NCBI GenBank assembly: GCA_026419785.1
Contig: JAODTK010005892.1
Span: 124,001-188,000, forward strand
Source: Sclerodactyla briareus
Lineage: Eukaryota > Echinodermata > Holothuroidea > Dendrochirotida > Sclerodactylidae
DNA length: 64,000 nucleotides
Direction of reading: 5' to 3'
The notes under the pieces were generated by a model. It was not told where the DNA came from. It saw only the letters and a list, made by a program, of their open reading frames with translations, and ran no database searches. Shown in pieces: positions 36,856 to 47,772 of the stretch. Position numbers and translations under genes: made by a program. Within the stretch, counting starts at the first letter, position 1. The number at the start of each line of letters is the position of its first letter.

Positions 36856-36968
36856 ATAATAATAATAATAATCTCTAATAATCTAATATAATAATACATT
36901 AATAATAATAATATAATAATAATAATTATATAATAAAATGAATAATCATAATAATATAATATAATAAT
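36856..36968 (+). repeat. (AAT)n microsatellite
   Basis: Imperfect AAT repeats at the presumed 3' end of the L1/Tx1-type remnant. Confidence 0.93.
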
Positions 36969-37309
36969 TTGAATCGACGAACTTGTAACGAATGTTTCGA
37001 AACTATGCAAATTTGACCACCGTGACACCGAATTGCCTCCACTTTTGTCGGGATCAAATCTAGTCTACATCCACAGATTTCGTTCATATCCGACAAAGAT
37101 TTTACAAATTTGACCAGATATATGGACGCATTTATCTTAATCTATTGTTGTTTATATATATAATTTATATTATTTATGACCCTCGTGTTTGCGGGGAACA
37201 TATTAAAAAAATGATAAAGTCCGGTGTGGGCGCTTTTAAGATCGAAGGTTGTTTTTTGTTTGGTCCCTTGAACACAACTAGCGACGGCCCTAGCGCATGG
37301 CAGTTGAGT

Positions 37310-37815
37310 TGATAGCTATTAGATCTCTGCGACACTGGAAGTGCGGGATATTATGTTCTTGGAGTGTATGCCGCCGCCGTCCTCTCCGCCGCCGCCGGAA
37401 ACTCTAGCCGTCAGCGCAATAATTCTTTGACGCTCATCTGATTGATCTGAAACTTTGGACTACAGCCTGCCCGTAGTTAAAATCTCGGTGAGTCCGAAAG
37501 TGGTATCACTGAATTTCTCTGCCACTCTATTTTGCAGTTCACCACAAAAATACTTAGTTTATCCGACTTATAGGAAACGTGTGTGGTGGGGACAAAATTT
37601 TGTCCCCGAATACCATGACGTTGATTTCGAGGTTATCAGATGTCAAATTTGTTTTTTGGGTTTTTTTCAATTCTGAACCACAGGTAGGGCATTTCAAAGT
37701 CCGTGGAGTTCAAACCTGGGAGGTCAAATTTATTGTGCTTCCCTAAACGAGGTCCACAAGATGTTTCTGCGGGGATTACACGTCGCGGTTTACCCCCTGC
37801 ACATATATCAGTCCC
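37310..37815 (-). repeat. Composite dispersed repeat, copy 1
   Basis: In plus-strand order it has ATTAGATC..GCGACAC, a GCCGCCGCC-rich block (37371-37407), CTAGCCGTCAGCGCAATA, and GATTGATCTGAAACTT. Then come GTGGGGACAAAATTTTGTCC (37585-37604), CATGACG..GATTTCGAGGT, and TTTCTGCGGGGATTACACGT with GGTTTACCCCCTGCAC (37764-37803). The same blocks occur at 39930-41070 in the same order and at 56765-57540 inverted. No ORF is conserved among the copies. The strand is set to the orientation opposite to the 56.8-kb copy. Confidence 0.78.
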
Positions 37816-39929
37816 TGTGAGTGACTTCGAGCAACATCGTGCATTATAGAACGGACGAGACTTTACATCCACTCAGGGATGTCAAACTGCACTGCTTGAA
37901 ACACCACATGCCTCCGTGTATGTGTTTGGCTTACCACAAACCCTTGTATTTAAAAATTACCGAACCAGTAAATATCCTCCACACGTCTTGACTTAAACAT
38001 AAATGCAGCAAAGTTTTATATACCTACTCACCACTGCCCAAAGTTAAATCTATGAAAAAAAATTATATCGGTGTAATGCAAAACATTGCCGTTAAAAAGT
38101 CATTCCATCTCCGCCTAGCTCACGATGCCTATCGTACGAATCGCACGGAATTTGGAAAACTAACCTCAAGATAGCATTATTTGCTTTGAACTCACATAGA
38201 TGCAAGGAGCGTATCTCAGAGACTCATAATCCCCACTTTAGTTTAAAACTAATTCCCGTTTTTTGTGTAATTTTCATTCAAACTGACAATACGTGTCTCA
38301 GCACGCCGTCGCGATAATGTACGCTGTTCCGTTTCGCATGAAGTCAAAGCACAATATCCATACGACGAGATACAGTAAAGAAACTATCCGGCGTGAACTA
38401 GTCGTAGTGACGATATACCGTATTAGGATTATACTACTTGTATCTGCCGGTCTGCTTCTCGTCGTGACGTCATGGGCACAAGACGCGTCGTTGTTCTCCC
38501 AGTGGCTACCAGATAACAATGCCCCTTAACTATAATCTCACCATTGGTTCTGTTCTCTTTCTCTTCCTCAGCTATGTCACAAACGCAACGTCCCACATGC
38601 AGTAATCATAAACATGTATCTGTAGACAATCAGTAGATCAACAAAGGGGAATCTCAGGATAGTATACAGCCCGGGGATAGTCCGCGACACCTGGTCACCT
38701 GGTAAATAGCGGTACACCTGGCTCCTCGATCGCCGTTACCGTAAACCACACGAATGATATACAGTTTCGTCGCGGAACTATAATGCAGGGAGAATTAGTA
38801 TCCCGAATGGTCCGATTACGAGTGAGTACATCCACCCCCAAAAATGGCCGAATAAGGGATTTAGACTCGTTTTTGACAGTGACCTCCATCTAGCATGTTG
38901 CTTCAAGTATCCGGAACTTTGTAATAGCGCTGATAGTATGGAACTGTCACATGGCAGCATATATCAGTTTAAGTATGCATCAGTGTGTCTGCTTTCTAGC
39001 CAGGTTCAGGACGATTACAGGCGACGCTGACCAAAAAAAAAAGAACCGGGCCTGAGACCTCTTTAAAACATCCTTTAATTCATCATTTTGAAAAGTCGAT
39101 CATCTATAATTCCTGTACACCCACCCTAACGTGACCACTTGAGTGCATTTTCTTTGTCTTTTGCTATTTGGAACCTTCAAATAATTGACGAATTCTCTCA
39201 GGTGTGCGGGACTATCGGAGACCATTATACAGGGCCCTGGACTGCGTCGAGTAGTGCGGCGTGACTTCCGTAATCTGAATTCGCGCGGGCACGGGACGGT
39301 GAGGTATTCTGATTGCTTGTATTCGATTAGCAAAGATTACGGTAGGTGCCTTGGGGGCATGATATATTCCAACCGAATTTAACGAGCACTTCGTGACACA
39401 ATACGACGAGTAGTCACGAGTAATTCATGCCTCATCCAAGGACGTGCAAATGGATTATTGAAAAGCGCTTCTTCATGTTTAATCAGAGACATGAGAAAAG
39501 AGCTAGAGTAAAGCATGCCCAATTCTAGCTGCTGTCAGCTAACTCCCCGATAGTGGCGTAGTCATGCGGTAACTTGTTTCCTTTTGTAAGATAATCTTGT
39601 AACTATATTGCCTCTTGTCAATGACAGAAAATATAAAGGTGGGACTTACCACACCCACTTACCCTTACCCCCTGTTCCCACGCCCCGTGGAGATGTTCGT
39701 ATAGTTCTCCAGAAGACGGCCACCTACTCCTCTCGTCTGGAGGATAATCAATGATAACTATTAAAAGCTTCACATATGTACCCCTATTAGTGGCGACAAT
39801 TCTATGCTTTTAAGATCACCGTCCGCGATAATTGGCCACATGTCTTAAACAGTTAGGGCTATCCGACTTTATTTGGCTTTACCTGCTGTCAGAGAATCGA
39901 GACCCATAGAACCCTATTTGCATCGTCAC
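37816..39929. other. Unassigned DNA
   Basis: No repeat partner or gene was recognised. A small ORF (from ATG at about 38317 to 38529) ends with one hydrophobic segment but has no other support. Confidence 0.35.
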
Positions 39930-41070
39930 ACTCATTATAATCTCCCGACCACTGCAAAGTCCGGGATTGTGTTTTTGGGATGTAAGCCCCTCTGTCGTCT
40001 CCGCCGCCGCCGTCCTCCCCCGCCGCGCCGCTGGACACTGCTAGCCGTTAGCGCAATAGCTCTTTACCGCTTTATCCGTTACATACAAGTGGTGCTCCTG
40101 TGGACAATGGCTCTGCTTCACTGAGCCCAAAAAACCCCATTGTATAGACAATGAGGCTGAAATAGTCCTATAGAGTATGTCAAGCACAACTGGGAAACAT
40201 ACAGGCAGCTCACCACCACTGAGAGCCACAACCACTATTACAATAGAACAGAGAAACTGAATGGGCAGAGGGAGAAACCTGGAGCCATAGTTGGATGTGG
40301 TCTCTTGATTTAAGTCTCCCAGTTGTCCATTCCTCCTTTCTATTGAGCCTGGTTTTAATTCATTGATATGAACAGCTTCTGCACTTGTCCTGCGGCATAG
40401 GAGTCCCCACTGGTTTTTCACTTAATATCCGGAACCTGGACTAAAAAAAATCCCTTCCAGTGTGTGTATCCCTTGAATGCTGAAAACCCCTGAATCTTCA
40501 TTCTTTCTGTGGGCATAAATGCCATTGAACCTCTCCCTTCTCGCCTCTTCTCCCCCAAGCTTCTAAGATGTTTCTCCTATGTATGTGGCACTGGGAAAGA
40601 GTGCTCAAAGGGAATGCTAAGGTAAAGCTAATGCGACTTGACAATATCACCGTGAAGTCAAATTTGTGTTTTTTGGCGAAAATACCCAGAGTCAGTCCGA
40701 TTCATCACAAACATGGTGGGTGGGACAAAAGATGGTCCCGAAAAACATGACTATAATTTCAAGATCACAGAAGTCTGGTTTGTGTTTTTTTCCGCATTTT
40801 TCTAACTTCGTCTGATTTCAACAAAAACTCGATGGATTGTTGTCCTAACAACATGAAGGGCATTTCAGTCACAGTAGGTCAATTTGCCGGACTCGTATTA
40901 AACAACTTGGGGATGTGGCTACATTTGGACCTGAACACCGGTAGTGCGCATTTCAACTCCCCAAGCGTCAAATGGACATATTTAATGTTGCTTCCTCTAA
41001 GCAATTAGGGTCCACAAAAGCGGTTTTTTGCGGGCGCATTTACCGTCGTGGTTTACCCCCTGCACATGAC
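39930..41070 (-). repeat. Composite dispersed repeat, copy 2, interrupted
   Basis: The GCCGCCGCC block with CTAGCCGTTAGCGCAATAGC is at 39995-40062. The GTGGGTGGGACAAAAGATGG and CCCGAAAAACATGACTATAA blocks are at about 40715-40757. The AAGCGGTTTTTTGCGGGCGC and GTGGTTTACCCCCTGCACAT blocks are at about 41018-41068. Compared with copies 1 and 3, about 500 bases (roughly 40100-40600) are extra. These look like an unrelated insertion whose class I cannot name. The 126-codon minus-strand ORF (40041-40421) lies across the junction and is not supported. Confidence 0.7.
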
Positions 41071-41184
41071 TATTTCCTATTGACTTACCGTATAGACTGT
41101 CAATGCCTTAAATCCGGTAGCTAGTAATCATTTACTGAAACCCTCTTTCGCGAGAAAAATGACCATGGTACGGGAAGTTATAGA

Positions 41185-41475
41185 CTTCCTTTTTCATCGG
41201 ATTGAGCATGTCACATTCCTACACCTTCAAGCTGTTGAGACGCGATAGTAAGTACCAGTAGTATCAGTTAAACGGTCATATCGTGTTTGGTCAAACACGT
41301 GGAACTATCTATCTGCTAACGGAAAGTGTTTTCATCGATTGAGCATGTCACATTCCTACACCTTCAAGCTGTTGAGACGCTGATAGTATAGTAACAGTAG
41401 TATCAGTAAACGGTCAAATCATTGTTTGGTACCATACACTGGAACTACTATACTGCTAACGGAAGTTTTGGTGGG
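41185..41475 (+). repeat. Young tandem duplication, period 137 bp
   Basis: ATTGAGCATGTCACATTCCT starts at 41201 and again at 41338. The two units stay nearly identical to CTGCTAACGGAAG and differ by single-base changes and 1-3-base indels. This is the best conserved local duplication in the window. Confidence 0.9.
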
Positions 41476-41829
41476 GGGGGGGGGTGGTTAAAGGCTGGGA
41501 ACAGGCTCTCGAGCTCAATACACTGACTAGCTACTATTAGATCTACCTATTGTTGAGCTGTTTATGAATCGCTAAGAAATCATATATAACGTACATGTTG
41601 CGACAGTTTCACAAATTTCGAGACATCATCATGTTACATTAGCTAGTCTATGAGTAACCAACCGTATTCAACAACAGGATTTGCAGTAGTAGCTCGATCT
41701 TTCAGTTATTTTGTATTTTTCTTCTTTTCATGTACCTATTTTCAACTACCATAATCTGTTGTTGTTATCTTCTAACATAGTCCAGGTACCGTAGTCTATA
41801 CTCTAATAAATATCACCGACTTTTTGGAA
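41476..41829. other. Unassigned DNA
   Basis: No repeat partner or gene was recognised. It lies downstream of the minus-strand LINE tail and may include its 3' untranslated part. Confidence 0.4.
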
Positions 41830-42440
41830 TAAGTTGATCTACTGTGGTATAATATATGATTATGCGATTTCGTAAGATGCCGTTGTGAAATGAAAATGGA
41901 ATGAAATGAAGATATGGTTAAGGCCCTAGTCCCGTTGGTCTTAGTTTGTTTAGTAAGAAATGTGTCAACCCAAGAAGAGAAACAGAATTTCACATAACGC
42001 GCCAAAATTCCTGAAAAACAAGTAAAGATTGTTCTTGAAGGCATTACACTCTCAGACTGAGCATCATTTTCAGGGAGGCTGTTCCACTGATTGATACTCT
42101 TTTGAAAAAATACTTCGCTATCTAAACCTGCAACGTTTTCACCAAGCTTGAGAACGATGACCCCTCATGAATTGTAACATTAAAAAGTCCAGGAGTGTCG
42201 AAGGACAGGTCCATCCCGGAAAAAAACCATGGACATTTTGAAAACCTGATCAAATCACCTCGAATCGACTCCATGGATTCAAACGAACACTTCCAATCTT
42301 CTCCTATGTCAATCTCGCAGCACTTAGTTATCTGGTAGCCTCTTTTGAACGTCCTCAATTGACAACTTTCTTTCGAGAGATCAGGCTTCCACACCGGCAC
42401 GGGAATCACTTCTGCAGGTGAGGTCCTACCAACTGTTCAA
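41830..42440 (-). mobile_element. CR1-like LINE 3' end (C-terminus of pol), frameshifted
   Basis: On the minus strand, translation from about 42415 reads VPVWKPDLSKESCQLRTFKR, then SMESIRGDLIRFSKC, then GMDLSFD and GLFNVT (about 42170-42330). Shifting frame near 42110, it continues SINQWNSLPEN (about 42060-42100). This order (PVW.P...K....L..VQRR, R.RGDLI..FK, FFSQRV...WNSLP) is the conserved C-terminal end of CR1/jockey-group pol proteins. Stops and shifts make it a pseudogene. The RT catalytic part is missing. Confidence 0.82.
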
Positions 42441-42787
42441 AACCGCTAATAAGCAATAATACCTTTTGAAATTACTTTTAATCAAGCTGAGAATCCAATT
42501 ACCTTTCCCTCGCAGAACGCATATAAAACAACTTGTTGCACCCCCCCTTGAACCCACTTCATATCGGTATGCCCAAACTCTCCAATCTGGAGCAAGAGAC
42601 GTTTTCGGAATCAGCCTGTTTTCAAAGTTTAGAAAATGACATCACAGCTTACCCTATCATAGATTAGCACCATCCTCCATAAATTCCAGCAGAGACTCCC
42701 TGATCATATTTAACTCGAATGACCATGAAATATACTAGAATAATAATACAATAATTCTACCACCAACTATGATTTACCATAGCCCGT
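42441..42787. other. Unassigned DNA
   Basis: It could be the upstream continuation of the minus-strand LINE, but no RT motif was recognised. Confidence 0.35.
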
Positions 42788-42870
42788 GCTATGGCAACCA
42801 TCACAGTAACTAAGGTGAAATGACAAACTGACTACAATATCTCATCCTGCCCTCGGACTGGGAATATAAG
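42788..42870 (+). repeat. Short dispersed repeat, copy 2
   Basis: Diverged copy of 12611-12719, in the same orientation (ATGGCAACC, GGTGAAATGACAAACTGACT, ATATCTCATCC, CCTCGGACTGGG). Confidence 0.5.
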
Positions 42871-43257
42871 ACAAATGGAATAAAAAATATCCAAATTAGC
42901 GAGGCCCCGGCCAGGTGTCTAGTTTCGTCAATCGGACAATACGTTGGAGGGTTATTGTGCTAGCGCCTGGCGTTTCCCGCAGCGGTTTGTGGCGGAGACG
43001 GCAAAAGGATGCCTCACCCCATGCCCCACTCCGACATTTGTGTGGCGGGAATATTAATAGATCAGTCCAAGATGTGCAAGGCAGATATCAGGTGTTATTG
43101 GGCATGTTTGATGTGTTGGTTGTTGTGATCGCTAATGGGAAGGACCTGGCATCGAACAGTCAGGTGTGAAGCGCGTATCACTGAGAGCGTCACAACTGAA
43201 CTTTTTTTTCGTTAACAAGAGTCATATAATTGAAAATACAATCTTCATTTACGTGCA
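42871..43257. other. Unassigned DNA, possible body of the downstream retroelement
   Basis: This GC-richer stretch sits just upstream of the tailed repeat end at 43258. No motif was recognised. Confidence 0.35.
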
Positions 43258-43330
43258 GTGTTTCGAGGTCTGAGGGACGGCCATCCATGTACCACTGCAC
43301 CAACCACGGAGGACGTTGTGGGAGAACGAC
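43258..43330 (+). repeat. Retroelement 3' end with (AAT)n tail, copy 2
   Basis: AGTGTTTCGAGGTCTGAGGG ... GTTGTGGGAGAACGACGA matches 34035-34136 and runs straight into (AAT)n. About 240 bases of GC-richer sequence upstream (42900-43180) may belong to the same element, but no RT motif was recognised there. Confidence 0.55.
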
Positions 43331-43412
43331 GATAATAATAATATAATATAATAATAATAATAATAATAATATAATCATCATCATCATCATCATCATCATC
43401 ACATCATCATCC
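43331..43412 (+). repeat. (AAT)n/(ATC)n microsatellite
   Basis: AAT repeats change into (ATC)n at about 43373. Confidence 0.94.
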
Positions 43413-45006
43413 CGTAAAGTAGTCTCATTGTAAGCATGAATCTCACACATTCACTCATATAATTTCAGAATATCAATAATAGAATAAATGAAAATGATAG
43501 AAAAAAATTAATAGCAAACAAAGAACAATAAGGAACCATAAAGCGTGGTTTCTTTACGATTCAAATAGCATACAAGGTGATAGTCGATTTAATGTGAAAG
43601 AAACGGCGCTAAAATAATGTAATGAAAGCATGTAAGATAGTTGAGTGGCTATATAACTAGTACAGAAGGTAACCTCGATAAAGAGAACACTTAATGAGAA
43701 CATATGCACACACAAAGAGAGGTAAATTCATAAGAATGAAAATCTGATTGACGCTTAAAACCTGTTGAATGTTTTATACTTGTGATGCAATCTTTGTTAA
43801 ACCAGCTGAAAGTCCTTCCTAATAAGGACCTACATGACTCATGAACATTTTGATACAAAAGTCCATGGGGGGATATATATTCTCGAGGTCTTTCATATTA
43901 GTTTCTAAATAAATAAAAACTACGACTACCACAAACTCTTATACGCGCTTATCGGCCCACTTGTGTCCCTACGAAAACCCTGGTGTGCACTGGAAATTAG
44001 TAAAAAAAAAGGGAAAACGCTAATAATAACTGATATCCCCTCATGTCCTGATCACATGCACTTTCTTTGCTTTTCTCTTTGTATTGTGTCATATTGTATC
44101 ATATTCTACCCGCCGGGCGGGACTAGAAAAGTTTTGGCACACTTTTCTTCTTCATGCTAAGATACTGATAATAATGTATTTATAAATTAACCTTCACACA
44201 ATGTTTCACTTGTAAATGTATAATCCTTCTTCTGCTGTAGGTTATACTGATATAATATAGAGTATTAAAAGACTTCGCACAGTTCTTACGGCCATATCTT
44301 GCCCCATATTACTTTTTTGACCTCAAGCTTCGTTAACACCATATATGCTCATTACCATTGAACATTGTTGGACGCAAGTTTCCCTCCAGGATTCATCCCC
44401 AGATTAGAAATATTAATTTGGATCAGTGAAAAGTTAAATAAAAAACATCAATACTGGTATAGTGCATAAATTACATTTACGCTAGCAATAGCTCATCCCA
44501 GCCACATGACTGGGGTGAGTTCACAAAACAAGCGAATATATTTTTCCTTCGAATCACAGTGCAAGAGGTCAATTGATAGAACATTTTGAATTGTTTTTAT
44601 ATTTCTACAATCTTCTTTGAGCACGTTCAATTGGAGTCTTGCAGATCCAACGTAATCTAAACGTTTTCCCATCCCTAGCAGACTGCCAACAGATCTTTGA
44701 TAATTCCTGTACGATCCCCATAAAGAAATTCCTGTGTCAGATTTCCGAAGAATATCGCCCGTTAAATGAGTAAGTTGGACTCAATTACTTCAAAAATTCA
44801 TTCTGTATTGAAGTGTTAGCTATTAGGAATTCATTAGTCTTACTCGCTGATTTTAGCTTCGCTCGCTAAGAGCCACAGGCCCGACGTGGGGAATGGAAAG
44901 TGAAGCCTATAGTCTCGGTCCCATTTCGAGAATAGCCTGTTATAAACGTAACTATCATCATGCCTTCCAATTTTCACCGATGCTTGGGGAGTGCACCCGA
45001 TCCACT
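43413..45006. other. Unassigned DNA
   Basis: AT-rich sequence with no recognised gene or repeat partner. Confidence 0.4.
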
Positions 45007-45270
45007 CAGTGGCGTACCCACGGGGGGGGGGGGGGGGGGGGGTCAGAGGAATCCCGCCAGAACGGGACCCCCCATGAACCCAATTGATCAATAAATTGTT
45101 AACATGAAAACTGTTTTTGCAGCTGTTATTAGGCGAATATTGCAGCAGTGCAGGTGAGTGGGCCATAAGATTGTTATTATTTGCCGATAGGGGGTGAGGC
45201 TAAGAAGCGTGCGCACTTACCTTGGGCTCCGACCTCACCACCCGTCCCTCCACGACAAGATCTCTCGGTT
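45007..45270 (+). repeat. Dispersed repeat with GGCGTA/poly-G start, copy 2
   Basis: CAGTGGCGTACCCAC is followed by 21 G (45022-45042). It aligns with 550-830 through GTTTTTGCAGCTGTTATTA, ATATTGCAGCAG, TTATTTGCCGATAGGG and GCGCACTT blocks. Overlapping ORFs (44840-45166 minus, 44893-45087 plus) translate this repeat. Confidence 0.65.
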
Positions 45271-46379
45271 ACCGCCGATTACCAATAATAATACCTCATG
45301 GGGCATCAGTAATTTTCTGTTGGTGCTAGCCTATGAAAATTGGTTGAAAGATACAAAACACTATCAAGGTCACGATTACAGCTCATGCATGGGTGTACTA
45401 TGTCTTGTATTGTTGTAAATTATGTTGTTTTATAAAGATACTCCAATAATACACAACTAATAATTTGCGTTTGATTCCTTGATTCTCTTGTTATGGTGGT
45501 ATTAAACAATGTTGTGGTACATAGGCCTGCATAAAAAGTTCTATTAAAAAATCTAAAAAATTATCTTCCCAGTGGGCGTTTGTTTATGCGAGATATAATA
45601 GAACTCCCCAGACAGTCAGAAGTTACAGTTCGAGTCTTGTTTTACGGCGTTTATATGGGTAGAACATGGTACCACACGGACCAGGTATCGGTAATGACAA
45701 TACCCTTGTTGTTCTTCCTATATTGGTGATCATTACAGTCCTAATGACACAGAGAGGCTATAGGCCGGAATGGTAGTCGTGATTCTTATCGCGTGGTCAG
45801 CTACTTCCGGATCCGTTTTTGCATTGTAACAGCCTTGACCCGGCGACGCAAACTTTTTCGACCTATTTGGATGAATAAACTCTCGTATGCTGTAAAACTC
45901 TATTTGTCCTTTTTATTGAGTGCGCTTCCACAAGGCCGACTATTGAAGTTATGATCGCAAACAGATTGATTATAAGCGAATGGTTATTCCACCGATGCTC
46001 ATTTTCTATTCTTCATCCTTCGTTCCCCTGTCTCCCCCATGCAGATGCATATACAAGTAGGGGTAAGGCGGTTGAGTCAGAGAAGTAGATGGTCATGATG
46101 GATTTTCCTTCAAATTTCACAGACTGTTGCTATTGTCTCGTTAATCTTTGCATCAGAAAATCAGTAAGATTCATGATTTGTACTGCGCTTTATAGACCAA
46201 AGTAGTTTACATGCAGAATACCACACTGTTGATATTCTAGAGAACATCCAAATAAAGGGGCGGCTAAGCGCGTTTCCTACATTGCACGCACTATATAGTC
46301 AAACGTCATGCCAGAATAGTTGTAGAGAAACAGACGCGCAAGTGTGCGTCATTTTCGTCGGGCTCTCCGCAGTCATGTT
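45271..46379. other. Unassigned DNA
   Basis: No gene or repeat partner was recognised. Confidence 0.4.
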
Positions 46380-46440
46380 AAACCATGGAGAGCTATTATA
46401 TTAACGCGCGGCGCCAAAAATTGAAACATGTCGGCACTCT
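46380..46440 (+). repeat. Fragment related to the foldback element's left arm
   Basis: CCATGGAGAGCTATTATATT followed by AACGCGCGGCG matches 4620-4655 (CATGGAGCTATTATATTAAC, GGCAACGCG). ACGCGC-rich sequence surrounds it from about 46330. It lies just beyond the 3' end of the minus-strand ORF at 46459-46707. Confidence 0.5.
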
Positions 46441-46458
46441 TCTTCCTTTCTTCCCGCG

Positions 46459-46707
46459 TCAAGGCTGTTTTGGGGGTGTCCTGTTTAGTACGTAATCTTC
46501 TGGAGGCAAATGTTCTTTAGAAGAGTTCACCGCACAATCTAGCAGAAAAAAAATATTTCGTGATGTCACTAGAGTCCCTCTGCACAGGTCAAATCTTGTT
46601 TTTACTGTCATTAAAGTCAGTTCTTTGCAATTTGAAGGTCCATTTGTATCTCTGATAATGGTAATATTTCCAAGGGAATCATGAAAAGTTGTTTTTTTCA
46701 TGACCAT
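46459..46707 (-). CDS. Hypothetical ORF of 82 codons, family unknown
   Basis: The open frame starts at ATG 46707 and stops with TGA at 46459-46461. Its composition is protein-like (mixed acidic and basic residues, LTLMTVKTRFDLCRGTLVTS in the middle, a Pro-rich end PPEDYVLNRTPPKQP). No membrane segment or signal peptide is evident, and I recognise no domain. It abuts an ACGCGC-rich fragment resembling the foldback element of 4.5-8.7 kb. It could therefore be a remnant of a protein of a related autonomous element, an exon, or a chance ORF. Its length alone is not significant. Confidence 0.25.
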   Translation of the reverse strand: MVMKKTTFHDSLGNITIIRDTNGPSNCKELTLMTVKTRFDLCRGTLVTSRNIFFLLDCAVNSSKEHLPPEDYVLNRTPPKQP

Positions 46708-46988
46708 TGTACTTTAAAGACAAGGGACTTGGCACATGTTCACTGAACGCTGTCCCGGTAAGCCTTTTTCACCATACCATTATTGTCGCATCACGGTAAA
46801 TTGATTATAGATTATCTTCCTATAAACAATTTTGATGTCCTTTGATCATGATTTGCCTAGATTTCTCATTATTTTTAGTTTATTCCGTCTGCAATATCAA
46901 CCACCATTTCAAAATTATGATTTTCACGTTCATACCGGACACCACATCCGTATCTATATGAACCTAGCCTGAAGGTGGTACATATCCC

Positions 46989-47092
46989 CCCTGTGTTGTG
47001 TAAGAAACACAATCATTGTGTATGATCTGCACAATTCGTGTATTGTTTCACAACGCTCAACATAATGTTGTGTATTTCGCACACAACACCGG
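46989..47092. mobile_element. Foldback element of about 104 bp with TGTGTTGTGT ends
   Basis: CCTGTGTTGTGTAAGAAACA (46989-47008) pairs with the reverse complement of the right end (CCGGTGTTGTGTGCGAAATA). The pairing extends imperfectly over about 32 bases. The interior repeats ACACAAT/ATTGTGT words. No coding capacity or clear target duplication was seen. Confidence 0.55.
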
Positions 47093-47159
47093 GATAGTGT
47101 GCTATTTACACAGTCCTTGTTTAAAATCTAACGCCACGTTTTTAAGATAGTACGGGTTG

Positions 47160-47425
47160 AATCGGCATGGACCGGAAAAGTTGTACCGCTTTATCGGGAC
47201 CGATGATATACATACGGAGTGTTCAGAGATTTGAGGTCATCTCGGGGTCATTTCTGTCAAAATGTTTTTTTTTTTTTTTTTTTTTCGAGGGTTCTATGAA
47301 TGATATATACATATAGAGTGTTCCCGGTTGATTTCGGCAATTTCATTTGAACAGCCGGCGAGCGGTTTCTATTTCTACAGAATAGGTCAGATGATCATAA
47401 ACGTTGGTCAGTGTTATCAGTGATT
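47160..47425 (+). repeat. Degenerate repeat, block 1 of a local family
   Basis: GTGTTCAGAGATTTGAGGTC, then TCGGGGTCA. A T run of about 21 bases lies near 47266-47286. Then GCCGGCGAGCGGTTTCTA and TTCTACAGAATAGGTCAGAT match 48640-48790. This is a repeated segment, not a gene. Confidence 0.55.
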
Positions 47426-47514
47426 CTACAACTCCAAGAATCCGTTATTGCAATACAGGATTCTGATTGGCTAATCTCAATTACGTAGCAGACTATTATT
47501 CTTGCAATAACAAG

Positions 47515-47772
47515 TCAGCTGTTCAGAGTAACACAACAATCGAATACTTGCTCGATTTGCTGCGTTTTAAGTAAACGCAGTACTTTTTGAACGCGAATGT
47601 AAGGTTGCGTGAGCCTTTGGAAGTTTATGTTTACACGCGCAGATCGGCTTTCAGTATACGCGCTCTTCAGAGGGCGTACTGCCTCAACGGAATACAACCG
47701 AGCGAAACGACGCGTCGCTCGTTGCATTGAGAACGCCATGTTCACTACGCGCAGAACCCTCCGGTTTGGCAC
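47515..47772 (-). CDS. CpG-rich ORF of 85 codons, hypothetical
   Basis: The frame reads from ATG 47772 to TGA at 47515-47517. The N-terminus is Arg-rich and has no acidic residue before VEAV (MPNRRVLRVVNMAFSMQRAT, then RRFARLYSVEAV), as in a mitochondrial presequence. The 47580-47800 region is clearly richer in CpG and ACGCG words than its surroundings. It could be a CpG-rich first exon. It could also be a diverged piece of the ACGCGC-rich element family at 4.5-8.7 kb. A plus-strand ORF (47609-47875) covers the same bases. No domain was recognised. Confidence 0.2.
   Translation of the reverse strand: MPNRRVLRVVNMAFSMQRATRRFARLYSVEAVRPLKSAYTESRSARVNINFQRLTQPYIRVQKVLRLLKTQQIEQVFDCCVTLNS

Noticed and set aside
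38317..38529. Small secreted or membrane peptide ORF
   Set aside because: One hydrophobic stretch near the C-terminus only; no cleavage-motif pattern, no splice or promoter support, chance length.
43373..43412. CRISPR-like short repeats
   Set aside because: Pure (ATC)n simple repeat without spacers; no CRISPR array or cas gene exists in the window.
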